DNA from: Neoarius graeffei
Lineage: Eukaryota > Chordata > Actinopteri > Siluriformes > Ariidae
Assembly: GCF_027579695.1 (NCBI RefSeq)
Contig: NC_083582.1
Location: forward strand, 3,144,378-3,208,377
Length of the DNA: 64,000 nucleotides
Reading direction: 5' to 3'
In this document: in pieces, positions 1 to 18,314 of the stretch
Layout of the letters: each line of letters begins with the position of its first letter
Position numbering within the stretch: position 1 is the stretch's first letter
Made by a program: the position numbers and the translations under genes
The notes under the pieces: generated by a model
Told to the model about the DNA's origin: nothing
Seen by the model: the letters and a program-made list of their open reading frames with translations, nothing else
Database searches by the model: none

Positions 1-138
1 AGCCCAGGAGATGTATTAAAGCCCAGGAGATGTATTAAACTGGAAGCCCAGGAGATGTATTAAACTGGAAGCCCGGGAGATGTATTAAAGCCCAGGAGAT
101 GTATTAAAGCCCAGGAGATGTATTAAACTGAAAGCCCA
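1..138. repeat. tandem repeat, 20-26 bp units
   Basis: About six units built on agcccaggagatgtattaaa, some with an extra ctggaa spacer, run from the first base, so the array probably continues upstream. No coding potential is visible. Confidence 0.85.
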
Positions 139-477
139 GTATCAGCTGCGCTGTTAGTTTACAGTGTGCTAACGGAATTAGTGCTGAACGGAATAAACTC
201 AGAAACTCGCTGATTAAGTTCAGATAATTAATCAAAACTTGGCTTTTAAAACTTTATTACATTCACATTGGCAAAGGAGCCATTTAATTTTACTCTCACC
301 TCAGTAATATTTTTAAGGATTATTATAAAATGCAAGTCAGCTCGAGCTGTAAACAGTCGCATGATTTATGTGTAAGAGATTCTTGGGGTGCCGGAAGTCC
401 GCTCGTGCAAAATCCATCGCAGCACCAGAGCCCCAATCAGAGCTCCTGAGGCAGAGAGAGTTTAAAGTTCTCTCAGA
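139..477. other. unassigned non-coding stretch
   Basis: No gene, RNA or recognised repeat is visible. If ppif exon 1 lies upstream of the window, this is ppif intron 1. I looked here for a mitochondrial presequence or the cyclophilin N-terminal strand (PLGRV-like) and found neither. Confidence 0.5.
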
Positions 478-579
478 CAGAGACACAGAGAGAGAGAGAG
501 ACACAGAGAGAGAGAGAGACACAGAGAGAGAGAGAGACACAGAGAGAGAGACACAGAGAGAGAGACACACAGAGAGAGA
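478..579. repeat. (AG)n / (TC)n microsatellite, LINE 3' flank
   Basis: AGAGAG/ACACAGAG tract directly abutting the poly-A tail (T-run at 580-591 on the + strand) of the adjacent minus-strand LINE. A matching tract lies on the other side of the LINE at 6288-6755. Confidence 0.95.
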
Positions 580-697
580 TTTTTTTTTTTTGAGATTTTA
601 AATCCACTTTATTCACAGACCCTTGTTTATACCATTGACATGTACTTCAAATAAATGAACACAACACTGTAAAAAAAAAGGACCATACAACCAAGTT

Positions 698-3600
698 CTA
701 GGCTAGAAAACAAGAAAAGGTCCCATCCTCATCCCTCACTGCGCAAAGTGCTTCCCCACAACACCACCTGACAACAAATTTATCAATATCTTTCATATGT
801 TCATAAAAATGGAAATCAATAAGAATCCTGGATTTCACCAGACTTGAAAACACACGTACTGCACTGCAATCCGAGTCTCCAGACACCCTGTTCCTCCTGC
901 TGATGTAAATGGCCATTTTTGCCTGACCCAAAATAAAGTTTATCAGCTGACACTTGGCTCTGTGCTTCTGTGTGAACCTGAAACCCAAAATAAAAGTCTG
1001 CACAGAAAAAACTTCACCAAAGGCCAAAAACAAATTTGTCAAAATGCCGAACAAAGGCAAAAGTCTTGAACAGTGCATAAAACAATGAAAAACAGTTTCT
1101 CTCTGAAAACAAAAAGGGCAGTCTTGACTCACTGCAGGGTTGATAATACAAACAAACGCATTAATTGCCAAGATACCATGGAGGAGTCTCCACTGCAAAT
1201 CACCAATCTGTTTTCTCAGGGGTGGCTGAACAGTGTCCTCCATTCAGGTTTCACATCATTTTGTAAATTTAAAACATCTCGCCAAGGGGTGTCGACTCTC
1301 ATATTAAGCTTCTGTTTATTTAAAACAATCACACAACTTATAGAAAACTTACCCGCTCGAGGTGGCCAGAGAAACCCCAACATCCTCTCTGCCCTCCAAT
1401 AGAACCCCTGTACAATCCCCAAGTCCAGGAAAGATGTTCAGCAAGGGGAAAGAGTCGTCCTTGATGGGGAAGTCAACCCCCCCACTGTACCTTGTCAGCA
1501 TTTTGAGTTCATCCGCCGAGAAACACTTTTTCCATCTGCCCAGCAATTTGTCGACAATGCGTGCGGACCTGAAGCCCAAACGCGCTACCAACTCAGAGGA
1601 AGATGAGAAGTTAACACCTGTACAGTTCACCAAATGTTTAACCTGAAAAACACCAGTCCTGGACAAAAGTCTCGACAGTGTAAGGTTGCCGTCCGTAGAG
1701 ACATCCAACCTAGAGCCGTGGATTAAGGGTTCCTCAAGCAGCCAATGCAGCGACGTATTCGGTCCAGGCCTTTGTGTATGGAACAGGCCCAGAATCTGGA
1801 AAACGCCCTTGTAGAACGTCGGTAATCCAGAAATGTCCAGCCTTTTAATGTCCATTAGGAAGAGAGCCTTGTCCATCTTCAAACCCTCCACAGTCTGAAA
1901 TAGAAGGCTCACAAGCGGTCTCCACACCAAGTCTTTGGGACCCATCAAGTATCTCTGCAAGAACATTAGACGGAAAGCTGCCACTCTGCTTGGTAAATGT
2001 ATCAGACCTTGTCCCCCTTCATCCTTTGGCAAATACAGAACGCTTTGAGGCAACCAGTGCAAATTGTCCCAAAAAAAGCTCACTAGAAGCGCTTGAATAT
2101 TGGCCAGGAAATCTTTTGGGGGGTCGGCACATATTAATTTGTGCCACAATGAAGCAGCGACCAGATTGTTCGTGATGAGGATGCGCCCCCTGTAGGACAT
2201 ATGGGGTAAAATCCACCTCCATCTGTTCAGACGGCCTTTGATCTTCTCCAAGACTCCTTCCCAATTTTTCCGAGAGGTGTTTTGATCACCCAGGTAAACC
2301 CCAGGTACTTAAGACCCTCCCTCTTCCACATCAGCCCAGCAGGAAGTTGTATGTCATGTCCAGACCAACCCCCAACACAAAAAGCATCGCTCTTGTTCCA
2401 ATTCACCTTAGCAGATGATATGGAACCAAACAGGTCAGTTGTTTTGAGTAGCACCTCAATATTTTTTTGTCCATTGACCAATGTGATGACATCATTGGCA
2501 TAGGCTGACAATTTAAAAACACTTTTACAAGAAGGAACATACAGACCAGAGAGCTCAGCCCTCAACTGCACTAACAGAGGCTCGATAGCTAATGAATAGA
2601 GCATACCAGAGAGAGAACAACCCTGCCGAACACCCCTGTTAACACTGAATGGAGCACACAAAAAGCCATTGATTTTAAGTACGCTTTCGACATTGCAATA
2701 CAGCATTTTGATCAACCTTAGAAAGGCATCACCAAAACCAAAATGCTTCAGTGCTTTCCACAAATATGAGTGCTCCACGCGGTCGAAAGCCTTTTCCTGG
2801 TCCAGTGAAACCAAACCAGTTTTCAGACCAACAAGTTTGGAAACGTCGAGGACACCTTTAATTAGGTGGATGTTGTCAAATATAAAACGCTCAGGTATGC
2901 AATAAGTCTGGTCTTGATGTATGACCTCCGACATTACCTTTCCCAAACGAATAGCTAGGGTCTTTGAAATAATTTTATAATCAGTTGTAAGTAAAGCTAC
3001 AGGGCGCCAGTTTGAGATTGTTCAAGTCACCTTTTTTAGGCAGCAGGGTAAGCACCGCCCTCCTACATGACAAAGGTAGTTGCCCTGTTTCCAAACATTC
3101 GTTTAGGACACTGAGAAAGTCTTTCCCCAGGATAGGCCAAAAGGCTCGAAATAACTCAACTGATAGCCCATCAATGCCTGGTGCTTTCCCACACTGCATA
3201 GTGTGGAGGGCAACCTCTAGCTCATCCAATGACAAAGGCCCATCAAGCACCTTGGCAGAGTCATCACTGACGGTGGGCAGATTTTGGAAAAAAAAGTCTT
3301 CCACATGCGGATGCTCAACATATTCACATCGATATAGTTCTGAGAAGAAAAATACAGCTTCTCTGCAAATGTCAGAGGAGTCTGATACCAGCGTCCCCGA
3401 TACGGAATAAACACCATGAATGAATCTGTTCTGACTATTCCTCTTTTCCAAACCAAAGAAAAACTTGGATGGAGCATCTATTTCAGCAACGTTCTGAAAA
3501 CGTGACCTAATTAGAGCTCCCTGAGCCTTAACTCTTAAAAGGTCAGATAAAAACACCTTTTTGGATTTAAAAGACTCATAATAAGATTGATTACCAACTG

Positions 3601-4654
3601 AGGATGTGGGGTGTTGCATATCCATAATTTCAAGTTCTATAGCTTTTAGGGACTCAGTAATCACTTTAGAAACACACAGGCTGTAGTCTTGACAAAACAT
3701 TTTAATTTTCGCTTTCTCCACATCCCACCACTGTGCAAGCGATGAGGTTTTCTCAGCCGTTAATGCACTCCAAAAAATAACAAAACTGTCCTTAAAGTTA
3801 GAGTCCTCTAAAAGTGATGCATTAAAATGCCAATAGGCACTCCTGGGTTTAACATTGGTCATGAAAACATTGCAAACGACCATGCTGTGGTCAGAAAACC
3901 CAACAGGGCATATCCAGCATTTTCTAACGGTATTCAAATGGTGTTTAAAAATATAAAATCTGTCAAGTCGCGCCATGGACAACACGTTACCCCTAGAATG
4001 CACCCAAGTGTATTGTCTGCCGGTTTTGTGGTAGCACCTCCAAACATCACACAGCCCATGTGCTTGTAGCAGTTCAACAAGGTGGCTGCGCGACAGGGCA
4101 TGGGGTTCAGCGTGGTTCCTGTCCATGCTATCTGTCGTGCAATTAAAATCACCGCCTAGAAACAAGAAATCACCCGGACTGCAATCTCTAATCAGAGCGC
4201 TTAGTCTCTTAAAAAAGGCCAACCTGTCACCTCCAGTAGTCGGCGCATAAGCGCAAATAAAAACAAAAACCTCATTCTCAAAAATGGCCCGCGTTTTTAA
4301 AAGCCTCCCCTTTATAACTTCATCGACGCAGTGGGACTGAGGAGTAAAGTCACGCGAAAACAGCAGGGCAACACCAGCACTACTGGATGTATGATGGCTA
4401 AGGACAGACAAACCATTCCACTCCTTACACCAGTCCGTGGCGTTTAACGCATCACTGTGCGTCTCTTGCAGGAACATGACATCAATCGCCTTCTGCCTAA
4501 TCAGTTCATAGATCAATGCCCTCTTCTCACAATCCCTGGCCCCGTTGATATTTAGGGAGGCAATCCGAACACTATTCATGATTGTCAAAAATATGAAGGG
4601 GAGAGAGACAAGACAGAAGCGAAGGGGAAAACTAGACCATTTGCGCATCGTCAC
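698..4654 (-). pseudogene. LINE ORF2 (AP endonuclease + reverse transcriptase), broken
   Basis: Minus-strand pieces at 2981-4654, 2227-2946, 1349-2251 and 698-1243 read in order as one ORF2. The first holds an APE-type endonuclease (SLNINGARD, QETHSD, GGDFNC, SDHSMV) and the start of the RT (GKAPGIDGLSVELF). The second holds the RT core: FDRVEHSYLW, RQGCSLSG, and the catalytic box, which reads YAND instead of YADD (near 2490-2510), replacing a metal-binding Asp. The third is the post-RT domain. The fourth ends with a Cys/His-rich segment (CPFC...HCFMHC) typical of L1/Tx1 C-termini. At least three frame breaks plus the YAND change mean no active enzyme. Confidence 0.85.
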
Positions 4655-6105
4655 GTTTTAAATATTTCTTAACTTTCGTAACGATCTTTCTCAGGCGGTG
4701 AATTTCGGGGTCACTAAACGCGCCTTCATGTCTATGATGGCACACGTCCTGCAAAAACTGTTTCCCGTCTACAAAATACTCCTCAATTTTTACATTCCTT
4801 TTCCCTTTTGTATCCAACAAAAACTTACTGATATAATCAGCGGTGTACATAACCACAGCGCTTGAAGTGGGAGACGAAGAGAAACTGCTGGAGTCGTAAG
4901 AGTATCCATCACTCTCCGAGTCCGCAGAGACCACTTTAACGTGCCTTTTGGCAATACAACTCGCATCATCAGTTACATTTTTCCTTTTTGACTTCGGTGC
5001 TTTGAACTCTATTGGGCTGGCAGCAGGGACAGTAAGGGTAGACAATAGATCAGTGTTGGTAGCAGACCCACTCGCAACAATATCGGTAATAGAAACAGCA
5101 GTCCTACCTGAGGATGTCTGTACAGCAGGATTTCCAGTCGACTCGACCTCCACTGGCGTTTGAACAGAAATATCCATCAGTGCGAGCATTCTGCGTATCC
5201 ACACTATCAATAAGCAAGGCCTCGGGTTCTACGGCCTCCGTTGTCCTCGCTGGACCAGCAAAAGGTTGCGCAGGATTTGCCGCCGCAACAGGTGCATCCT
5301 GGGGTGTTGCGAGGATAGGTTGTTGCGATGCGATCGGAAAGGGTTCCAAGCGTGTGCGCTTTACATCAGTGTCGACAATATCGGCAGGGGCAGCGATAGT
5401 ACCAGCCGGTTGGGAACCAGCTGGAGGCTCCTCAGCCAGAGGCGGCACATCCGCTGGTTCGCCACCAGCTGAAACACCGGTCACATTTCTCTCATGCTGC
5501 CCCTCATCATTTTTAGGCCTATTAGGGCATGTGCGAACCAAATGCCCCATTTCCCCACATATAAAACATTTCATAATTGTGTCAGACGTAACAAACACAA
5601 CGTAGTCGGAGTCGTCAATTTTGAAACGAAGGGTTATATTAAGTTCATCACTGCCATTAAGTATCATGTAAACCTGACGGCGAAAAGAGACAACATGTTT
5701 AAGAAGAGGCGATTTACAACCAAGCGACATTTTAAAAATCTTTGAGACCAGCTTGCCATGGCGAGAAAGCTCCCGTTCGAGCATGCTATCAGGGAGAAAA
5801 GGGGGAACATTAGAAATAACGATTTTCTTCGAAGGCAAACTTAAAGGCAAAACCATGTGGAGTACGCCATTGAGCACCACTCCCCTTTCGACCATTACAT
5901 TCGCAAAGTCAATGCGTTTAAAGAAAATTACAATGGCTCTATTCATCCTCGAGGCCGACGCCATGTTCTCATGACCAACGATATCACCCACTGCTAGACT
6001 GCACTCCTCAACACTGACATCCGCAACCACCTTAACGCCATGACGGCGTGATAAGGTTGTAAAATCCATGGACCCTCCAGAGGAGGCCATGGCTCCGACC
6101 AGCAA
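4632..6105 (-). pseudogene. LINE ORF1 (gag-like, CCHC zinc knuckle), frameshifted
   Basis: Two overlapping minus-strand reading frames (5104-6105 and 4632-5210) form one interrupted ORF1. The first opens with a methionine at 6105 and carries a CCHC zinc knuckle of spacing C-x2-C-x4-H-x4-C (CFICGEMGHLVRTC) at about residues 181-194, followed by a Pro/Ala-rich linker. A frameshift near 5170-5210 moves the frame to the second segment, which has a Ser/Asp-rich stretch and a basic C-terminus. In this LINE group ORF1 is a nucleic-acid-binding protein that packages the element RNA; that role is family knowledge. The shift makes the copy non-functional. Confidence 0.8.
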
Positions 6106-6287
6106 AAGCTGGATACGGGCTCAGGGGACAGACCCGTCCAAGAGAAAGTGTGCCTTATGCAACAGTGAAATGTACATTAAAAAAAATACCGAACAAAAGG
6201 ATCAGAAAGAAGGAAAGTTAGAAAGCCACAGAAGGGCACGACGCTCACAGCACTCACCAGCACGCCCACTCACTCACGCATGCGCAC

Positions 6288-6335
6288 ACAGAGAGAGAGA
6301 GAGACAGACAGACAGACACAGAGAGAGAGAGAGAG

Positions 6336-6373
<38 letters not shown>

Positions 6374-6755
6374 ACAGAGAGAGAGACACACAGAGAGAGA
6401 GACAGACAGAGAGAGAGACAGACAGACAGACAGACCGACCAGACAGATAGTGAGAGACAGACCGACCAGACAGACAGACAGAGAGATAGACAGACAGACC
6501 AGAGACAGACACAGAGAGAGACACAGAGAGAGACAGACAGACAGACCAGAGAGAGATAGACAGACAGAGAGACAGACCCAGACAGACCAGAGACAGACAG
6601 ACCAGAGACAGAGAGACAGACACAGAGAGAGAGACAGACAGAGAGACACAGAGAGAGACAGACTGACCAGACAGAGAGAAACAGACAGACACAGAGACAG
6701 ACCAGAGAGTGAGACAGACAGACAGACCGAGAGACAGACAGAGAGAGAGAGAGAT
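6288..6755. repeat. (GA)n/(GACA)n microsatellite, LINE 5' flank
   Basis: Roughly 470 bp of AGAG, ACAG and GACAGACC words. It is the 5' flank of the minus-strand LINE and matches the tract at its 3' end. Long frames across it are repeat translation, not genes. Confidence 0.95.
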
Positions 6756-6994
6756 GTTTCCTGTGTGTGTAAATCTGAGTTTAAACTCCTCCAGATGAAC
6801 AGGACTGAATCAGAGGTGATGTTTGAAGGATATTGTGGCAGTTTGTGTATTTTGTGCAGTTTATAAAAGTCGCGTTCACGTCTCTGAGTCTGATTTATTC
6901 AGATCTGATTCTGCTATAAAGTGTTTATTTGCTTTGTGTATAATCTGTGTGTGTTTATTGTTCTAAAATCCTTCTAAATTTGTTTGTGTTTCAG

Positions 6995-14113
<7,119 letters not shown>

Positions 14114-14956
14114 CACACACACACACACACACATGCTCACACACACGACGAGGTCTTGGGTTCAGTGTATGTTTTACTAAAAAACACTTCAGCATTGAGA
14201 ATACCAGCCAAAACCATGGGCCTCGATCCAATACATTTCATAACATGCCCTCGTTCACTGCCTTGCCCTTCTGTCCTTGAGATTTTTTTTTATTTTCCTG
14301 GTTTAAGGATAGCTGATAAATATATTCAGGTTGGGTTTTATTCCTCCAAACAAAGTTAGCTAGCTAACGCCGATAGACTAGCCGTAAGGTCGTCTGCTTT
14401 AGTGAGCGTCTTTTCGCTCTGTTGCAAATTTCCCCGAATCAGACTCACTATCTTTAGAGAAGATCCCTGAATAGAATTAGCCTAGCTAGCATTAGCACTG
14501 AGGAGTTTTGTGTTGTAAGCTGTACTGAAATGCAGGGAAATGCCTTGCAAACAAGAGCAATAATGCAGATTAGCGTGGGATTAATTTACCGCCGTAACGT
14601 AGCCTGTGAATCGTGGATCCGAGCCGAGTCTGGATTCAATAACCCTGGATTATTTAGTGCTCAGGTCCTGAGTCTCCGTGTTAATGTGAATGTTGTGTAT
14701 CTGTGTTTTGTGAAGCCATTGCTCAGGGACAAACCCCCCATTTACACCTGTACAAGTGGGCGGAGCTTCGAGTGAGACCGGTGTGAGACACTGGTGGACA
14801 TTTAAATAGCAGATTGAATTTGAGGGACAGTTTCAGTGTAAATCTCTGAACACCGACGAGGGGGACGTTTCAGTGTGTGTGTTTACTGTGTATCTGTGTG
14901 TTTGAGGTAAATGTGGTGTTTAACCTGGATTGAATCCTGCTGGACTTTAACTTGGA
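14114..14956 (+). other. probable ppif 3' UTR
   Basis: Single-copy-looking sequence between the stop codon and the double AATAAA. It starts with a short (AC)n tract. No other gene is visible. Confidence 0.5.
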
Positions 14957-14967
14957 AATAAAATAAA
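14957..14967 (+). terminator. ppif polyadenylation signals (two overlapping AATAAA)
   Basis: Overlapping AATAAA hexamers at 14957 and 14962, about 845 bp after the ppif stop codon. The first candidate strong signals downstream of the gene; use is inferred. Confidence 0.6.
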
Positions 14968-15199
14968 AAGCTAACGCAACCTCCTGACCTGCGTCAAGTG
15001 TTTTATTCCTCTGAGACCACAGCGATTTCCTCACTGTTACAGTGATCTGTTTATTAAACACACACGTCGTATGTTTTACCTGTTTAATATCGTGGAGCAG
15101 TCAGAAAACAACTTGGTGCCTTTTGTCGCTTACGCTGTAGCAGCTGTAAACACTTGTTCCATCACCAGCGTCTCTTTTACTGAGAAATCACAAACACCT

Positions 15200-15880
15200 C
15201 TTTTTAACCAACAGGGAATGGGTTCTTGACCCAGCTGCCACTTTCACCAGTTTTGAGCGGAACTTGTAATCAAGGATGCGTCTTGAGCAGAAAGCGTGGC
15301 ACAATTCACAGCGGGAGTAAACAGTAGGATCAAAATGGCGGTGTGCATTGATTACCTCCGAGCTTTTGTTCTGTTTTTACAGATGTTTGATTTTGGTCCA
15401 TTTTTCCTGAAGATGCTTCTCCATCACTGCTCTCTGAACTAATGACACCCACTGATCACATCACAGTTCGCGCTGGGAAAACCAGCTAGGAACCAACTTT
15501 TCAGTTTCCAAACCAATTCAAAACTCGGTGCAGGAACCAGAACGGAACCCATTTCCTGTTGGTGTAAAAGAGGTAAAGAAAGTGTAAACTCCTCTGTCCT
15601 GGAAAGTTACGGCGCACTGACACTGGAGACTCCTTCCATACAGCTTACAGAAACATCGTTACAGATCAGTGATGAGACGTTTATTATCAGTGTTGTCTGC
15701 TGGACACGCCCCTGTGAATAAGCTGTTGCTATAGAAACGACAGTGTATTAGAGCGAGTGCGTTAATATAAGCCTGTGCTACTGTCAGAGCTGCTGTTCGA
15801 GAGAATTAATCAACACCCTCTGACCAATCAGAATGATTATACCAGACCTTTGGTAGTTTAAATGTAGTGAAGTTATCGTA
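15200..15880. repeat. dispersed fish repeats, intergenic
   Basis: The segment around 15560-15840 shares blocks with anxa11 intron sequence at 55405-55500 and 56890-56960 (actcctctgtcctg; gagactccttcca; gtcagagctgctgtt; aattaatcaacac). The part before it (about 15200-15560) has aaccagn-gaacc words typical of teleost hAT remnants. Non-coding. Confidence 0.55.
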
Positions 15881-15917
15881 ACTGCTTCATTTTCCTGAAG
15901 ATCTTCACTGTACATTA

Positions 15918-16435
15918 CCGTTCAAAAGTTTGGGGTCACTTTGAAATGTCCTTATTTTTGAAAGAAAAGCACTGTTCTTTTCAATGAAGATCACTTTAAA
16001 CTAATCAGAAATCCACTCTATACATTGCTAATGTGCTAAATGACTATTCTAGCTGCAAATGTCTGGTTTTTGGTGCAATATCTCCATAGGTGTATAGAGG
16101 CCCATTTCCAGCAACTCTCACTCCAGTGTTCTAATGGTACAATGTGTTTGCTCATTGCCTCAGAAGGCTAATGGATGATTAGAAAACCCTTGTACAATCA
16201 TGTTAGCACAGCTGAAAACAGTTGAGCTCTTTAGAGAAGCTATAAAACTGACCTTCCTTTGAGCAGATTGAGTTTCTGGAGCATCGCATTTGTGGGGTCG
16301 ATTAAATGCTCAAAATGGCCAGAAAAATGTCTCGACTATATTTTCTATTCATTTTACAACTTATGGTGGGAAATAAAAGTGTGACTTTTCATGGAAAACA
16401 CAAAATTGTCTGGGTGACCCCAAACTTTTGAACGG
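15918..16435. mobile_element. non-autonomous Tc1/mariner element (MITE)
   Basis: Inverted ends ccgttcaaaagtttggggtc and its complement at the right end, flanked by TA on both sides (15916-15917, 16436-16437), the Tc1/mariner target. 518 bp, no transposase frame. A class widespread in teleosts. Confidence 0.88.
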
Positions 16436-16437
16436 TA

Positions 16438-17710
16438 GCGTATTTCTGACCACGGAAGAACTTTAAACACTCGATATGACGAGAAACTGTGATGCAAAAA
16501 AAAAAAGTGTGAAATTTTTGCACACCAAAGTAGTGCACACTGTGACGCTACTCACTGATGGAGCGGAGATGAGTTCCATCATCTCATTCAGGATGTGACG
16601 CTGCTGTACCACCACAGCTTCACACAGTGTTTAGGATGACTGTGGTGAATCAGAATGACTTTATTAATCCACGGAGGGAAATTCAAATTTGCTACCAAGC
16701 TCCTGAATCAGAGAAGAAGTAAACATGTCTAAAAATAGAAGACAAAATCGTCTGAAAAAAGAATAAAATATAATAAATTTAAATAAGTTCAATAACTTAA
16801 GTAAAAGCTAAATGAAGTGATTCTATATACAATGATTCCTATATACATATATTGAAGTTGGAGGCTCTCCTGGGGCTCCTGACTCCTCACCTGAGGAGCC
16901 TACTGTACACCTGAGCCACGCCCTGCAGTGTGGGATGAACCTGAACTTCAGGCTGCAGTAATCACGTGTGGGGTCTGACTGATGTTTCTCAGGGATCCTC
17001 ATGTGATTGGTCTGAGGATCATTTTCACAACAAGACAGATTTGGATTTGTTTTTCTTCGTATTGAATTTTGTTCTGGAATTTTGTGTAAAGACTCATAAG
17101 AACATGTATTTAATGACCTGTGAATATTTTGTGTGAATTCAGACTCGGTGTGAGGTTCATGAGGATGTTCTTCAGCTCTACACTCACCTCAGATAACGAG
17201 TTTCTCTGGATTATGAGCAGTGTGAACTCAACCCAGACTAAATATCAGAAACGAAAGTATGAAGTTTGGTTTATTTGGTGAATCAGTCTGAACGTCCTGT
17301 TTTGGAGAAGTGAGGTGAGATATGGGTTTGACTCAGCAGGTGTGAGAGCACCATCCGGTGTCTCTGACATGTGAAAGTGTTTCTGAGAAACGAATTTCCT
17401 GCAGTAGAGTAGTAGTGACCTGATGAGATGATCAGATGTGTCTGAGATGAAGATGTTATGTTACAGTTTCGTCCCTCCAGGTTCAGTGATGTGATGATGT
17501 TGATGTTGAGGAGCTTGTGTTGTGTTGAAATCTCGACAGTGTGAACATTGCCTTTATTTATATTGTGTACCTGTAGGTGAGAGACCGAGACCCTGCAGAT
17601 ACACCTGAGAGAATGTGGTCTGAATGTTTCTGTTCAGAGTCCTGCACATGGAGCAGTGAAGCAGGATGAATCCCTCACTCAGCATCTCACACACATCCTG
17701 ATCACATCCC
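16438..17710. other. intergenic, mostly unassigned
   Basis: A block at about 16645-16695 (tgactttattaatccacgga) resembles the reversed 3' tail of a teleost LINE. Nothing else is recognised, and no exon-like frame is conserved. Confidence 0.4.
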
Positions 17711-18314
17711 ATGGTGCTTGAAAGTTTGTGAACCCTTTAGAATTTTCTATATTTCTGCATAAATATGACCTAAAACATCATCAGATTTTCACACAAGTCC
17801 TAAAAGTAGATAAAGAGAACCCAGTTAAACAAATGAGACAAAAATATTATACTTGGTCATTTATTTATTGAGGAAAATGATCCAATATTACATATCTGTG
17901 AGTGGCAAAAGTATGTGAACGTCTAGGATTAGCAGTTAATTTGAAGGTGAAATTAGAGTCAGGTGTTTTCAATCAATGGGACGACAATCAGGTGTGAGTG
18001 GGCACCCTGTTTTATTTAAAGAACAGGGATCTATCAAAGTCTGATCTTCACAACACATGTTTCTGGAAGTGTATCATGGCATGAACAAAGGAGATTTCTG
18101 AGGACTTCAGAAAAAGCGTTGGTGATGCTCATCAGGCTGGAAAAGGTTACAAAACCATCTCTAAAGAGTTTGGACTCCACCAATCCACAGTCAGACAGAT
18201 TGTGTACAAATGGAGGAAATTCAATACCATTGTTACCCTCCCCAGGAGTGGCCGACCAACAAAGATCACTCCAAGAGCAAGGCGTGTAATAGTCAGTGAG
18301 GTCACAAAGGACCC

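Larger units (their letters stand above)
580..6287 (-). mobile_element. Tx1/L1-type LINE, near full length, inside a TC microsatellite
   Basis: A 5.7 kb non-LTR retrotransposon on the minus strand, with a gag-like ORF1 (4632-6105), an endonuclease/reverse transcriptase ORF2 (698-4654) and a 12-bp poly-A tail (580-591). Protein similarity is to the Xenopus Tx1-type '149 kDa' family, judged by the RT and C-terminal layout. The same pyrimidine-rich microsatellite lies on both sides, and no unique-sequence target duplication is seen. ORF1 has at least one frameshift, ORF2 several, and the RT active site is altered, so this copy is dead. It lies in what should be intron 1 of ppif. Seen: coding and tail. 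Inferred: microsatellite target preference. Confidence 0.9.

Noticed and set aside
6068..6866. Arg/Asp/Glu- and Ser/Leu/Cys-rich frames over the GA tract
   Set aside because: Simple-repeat translation on both strands.
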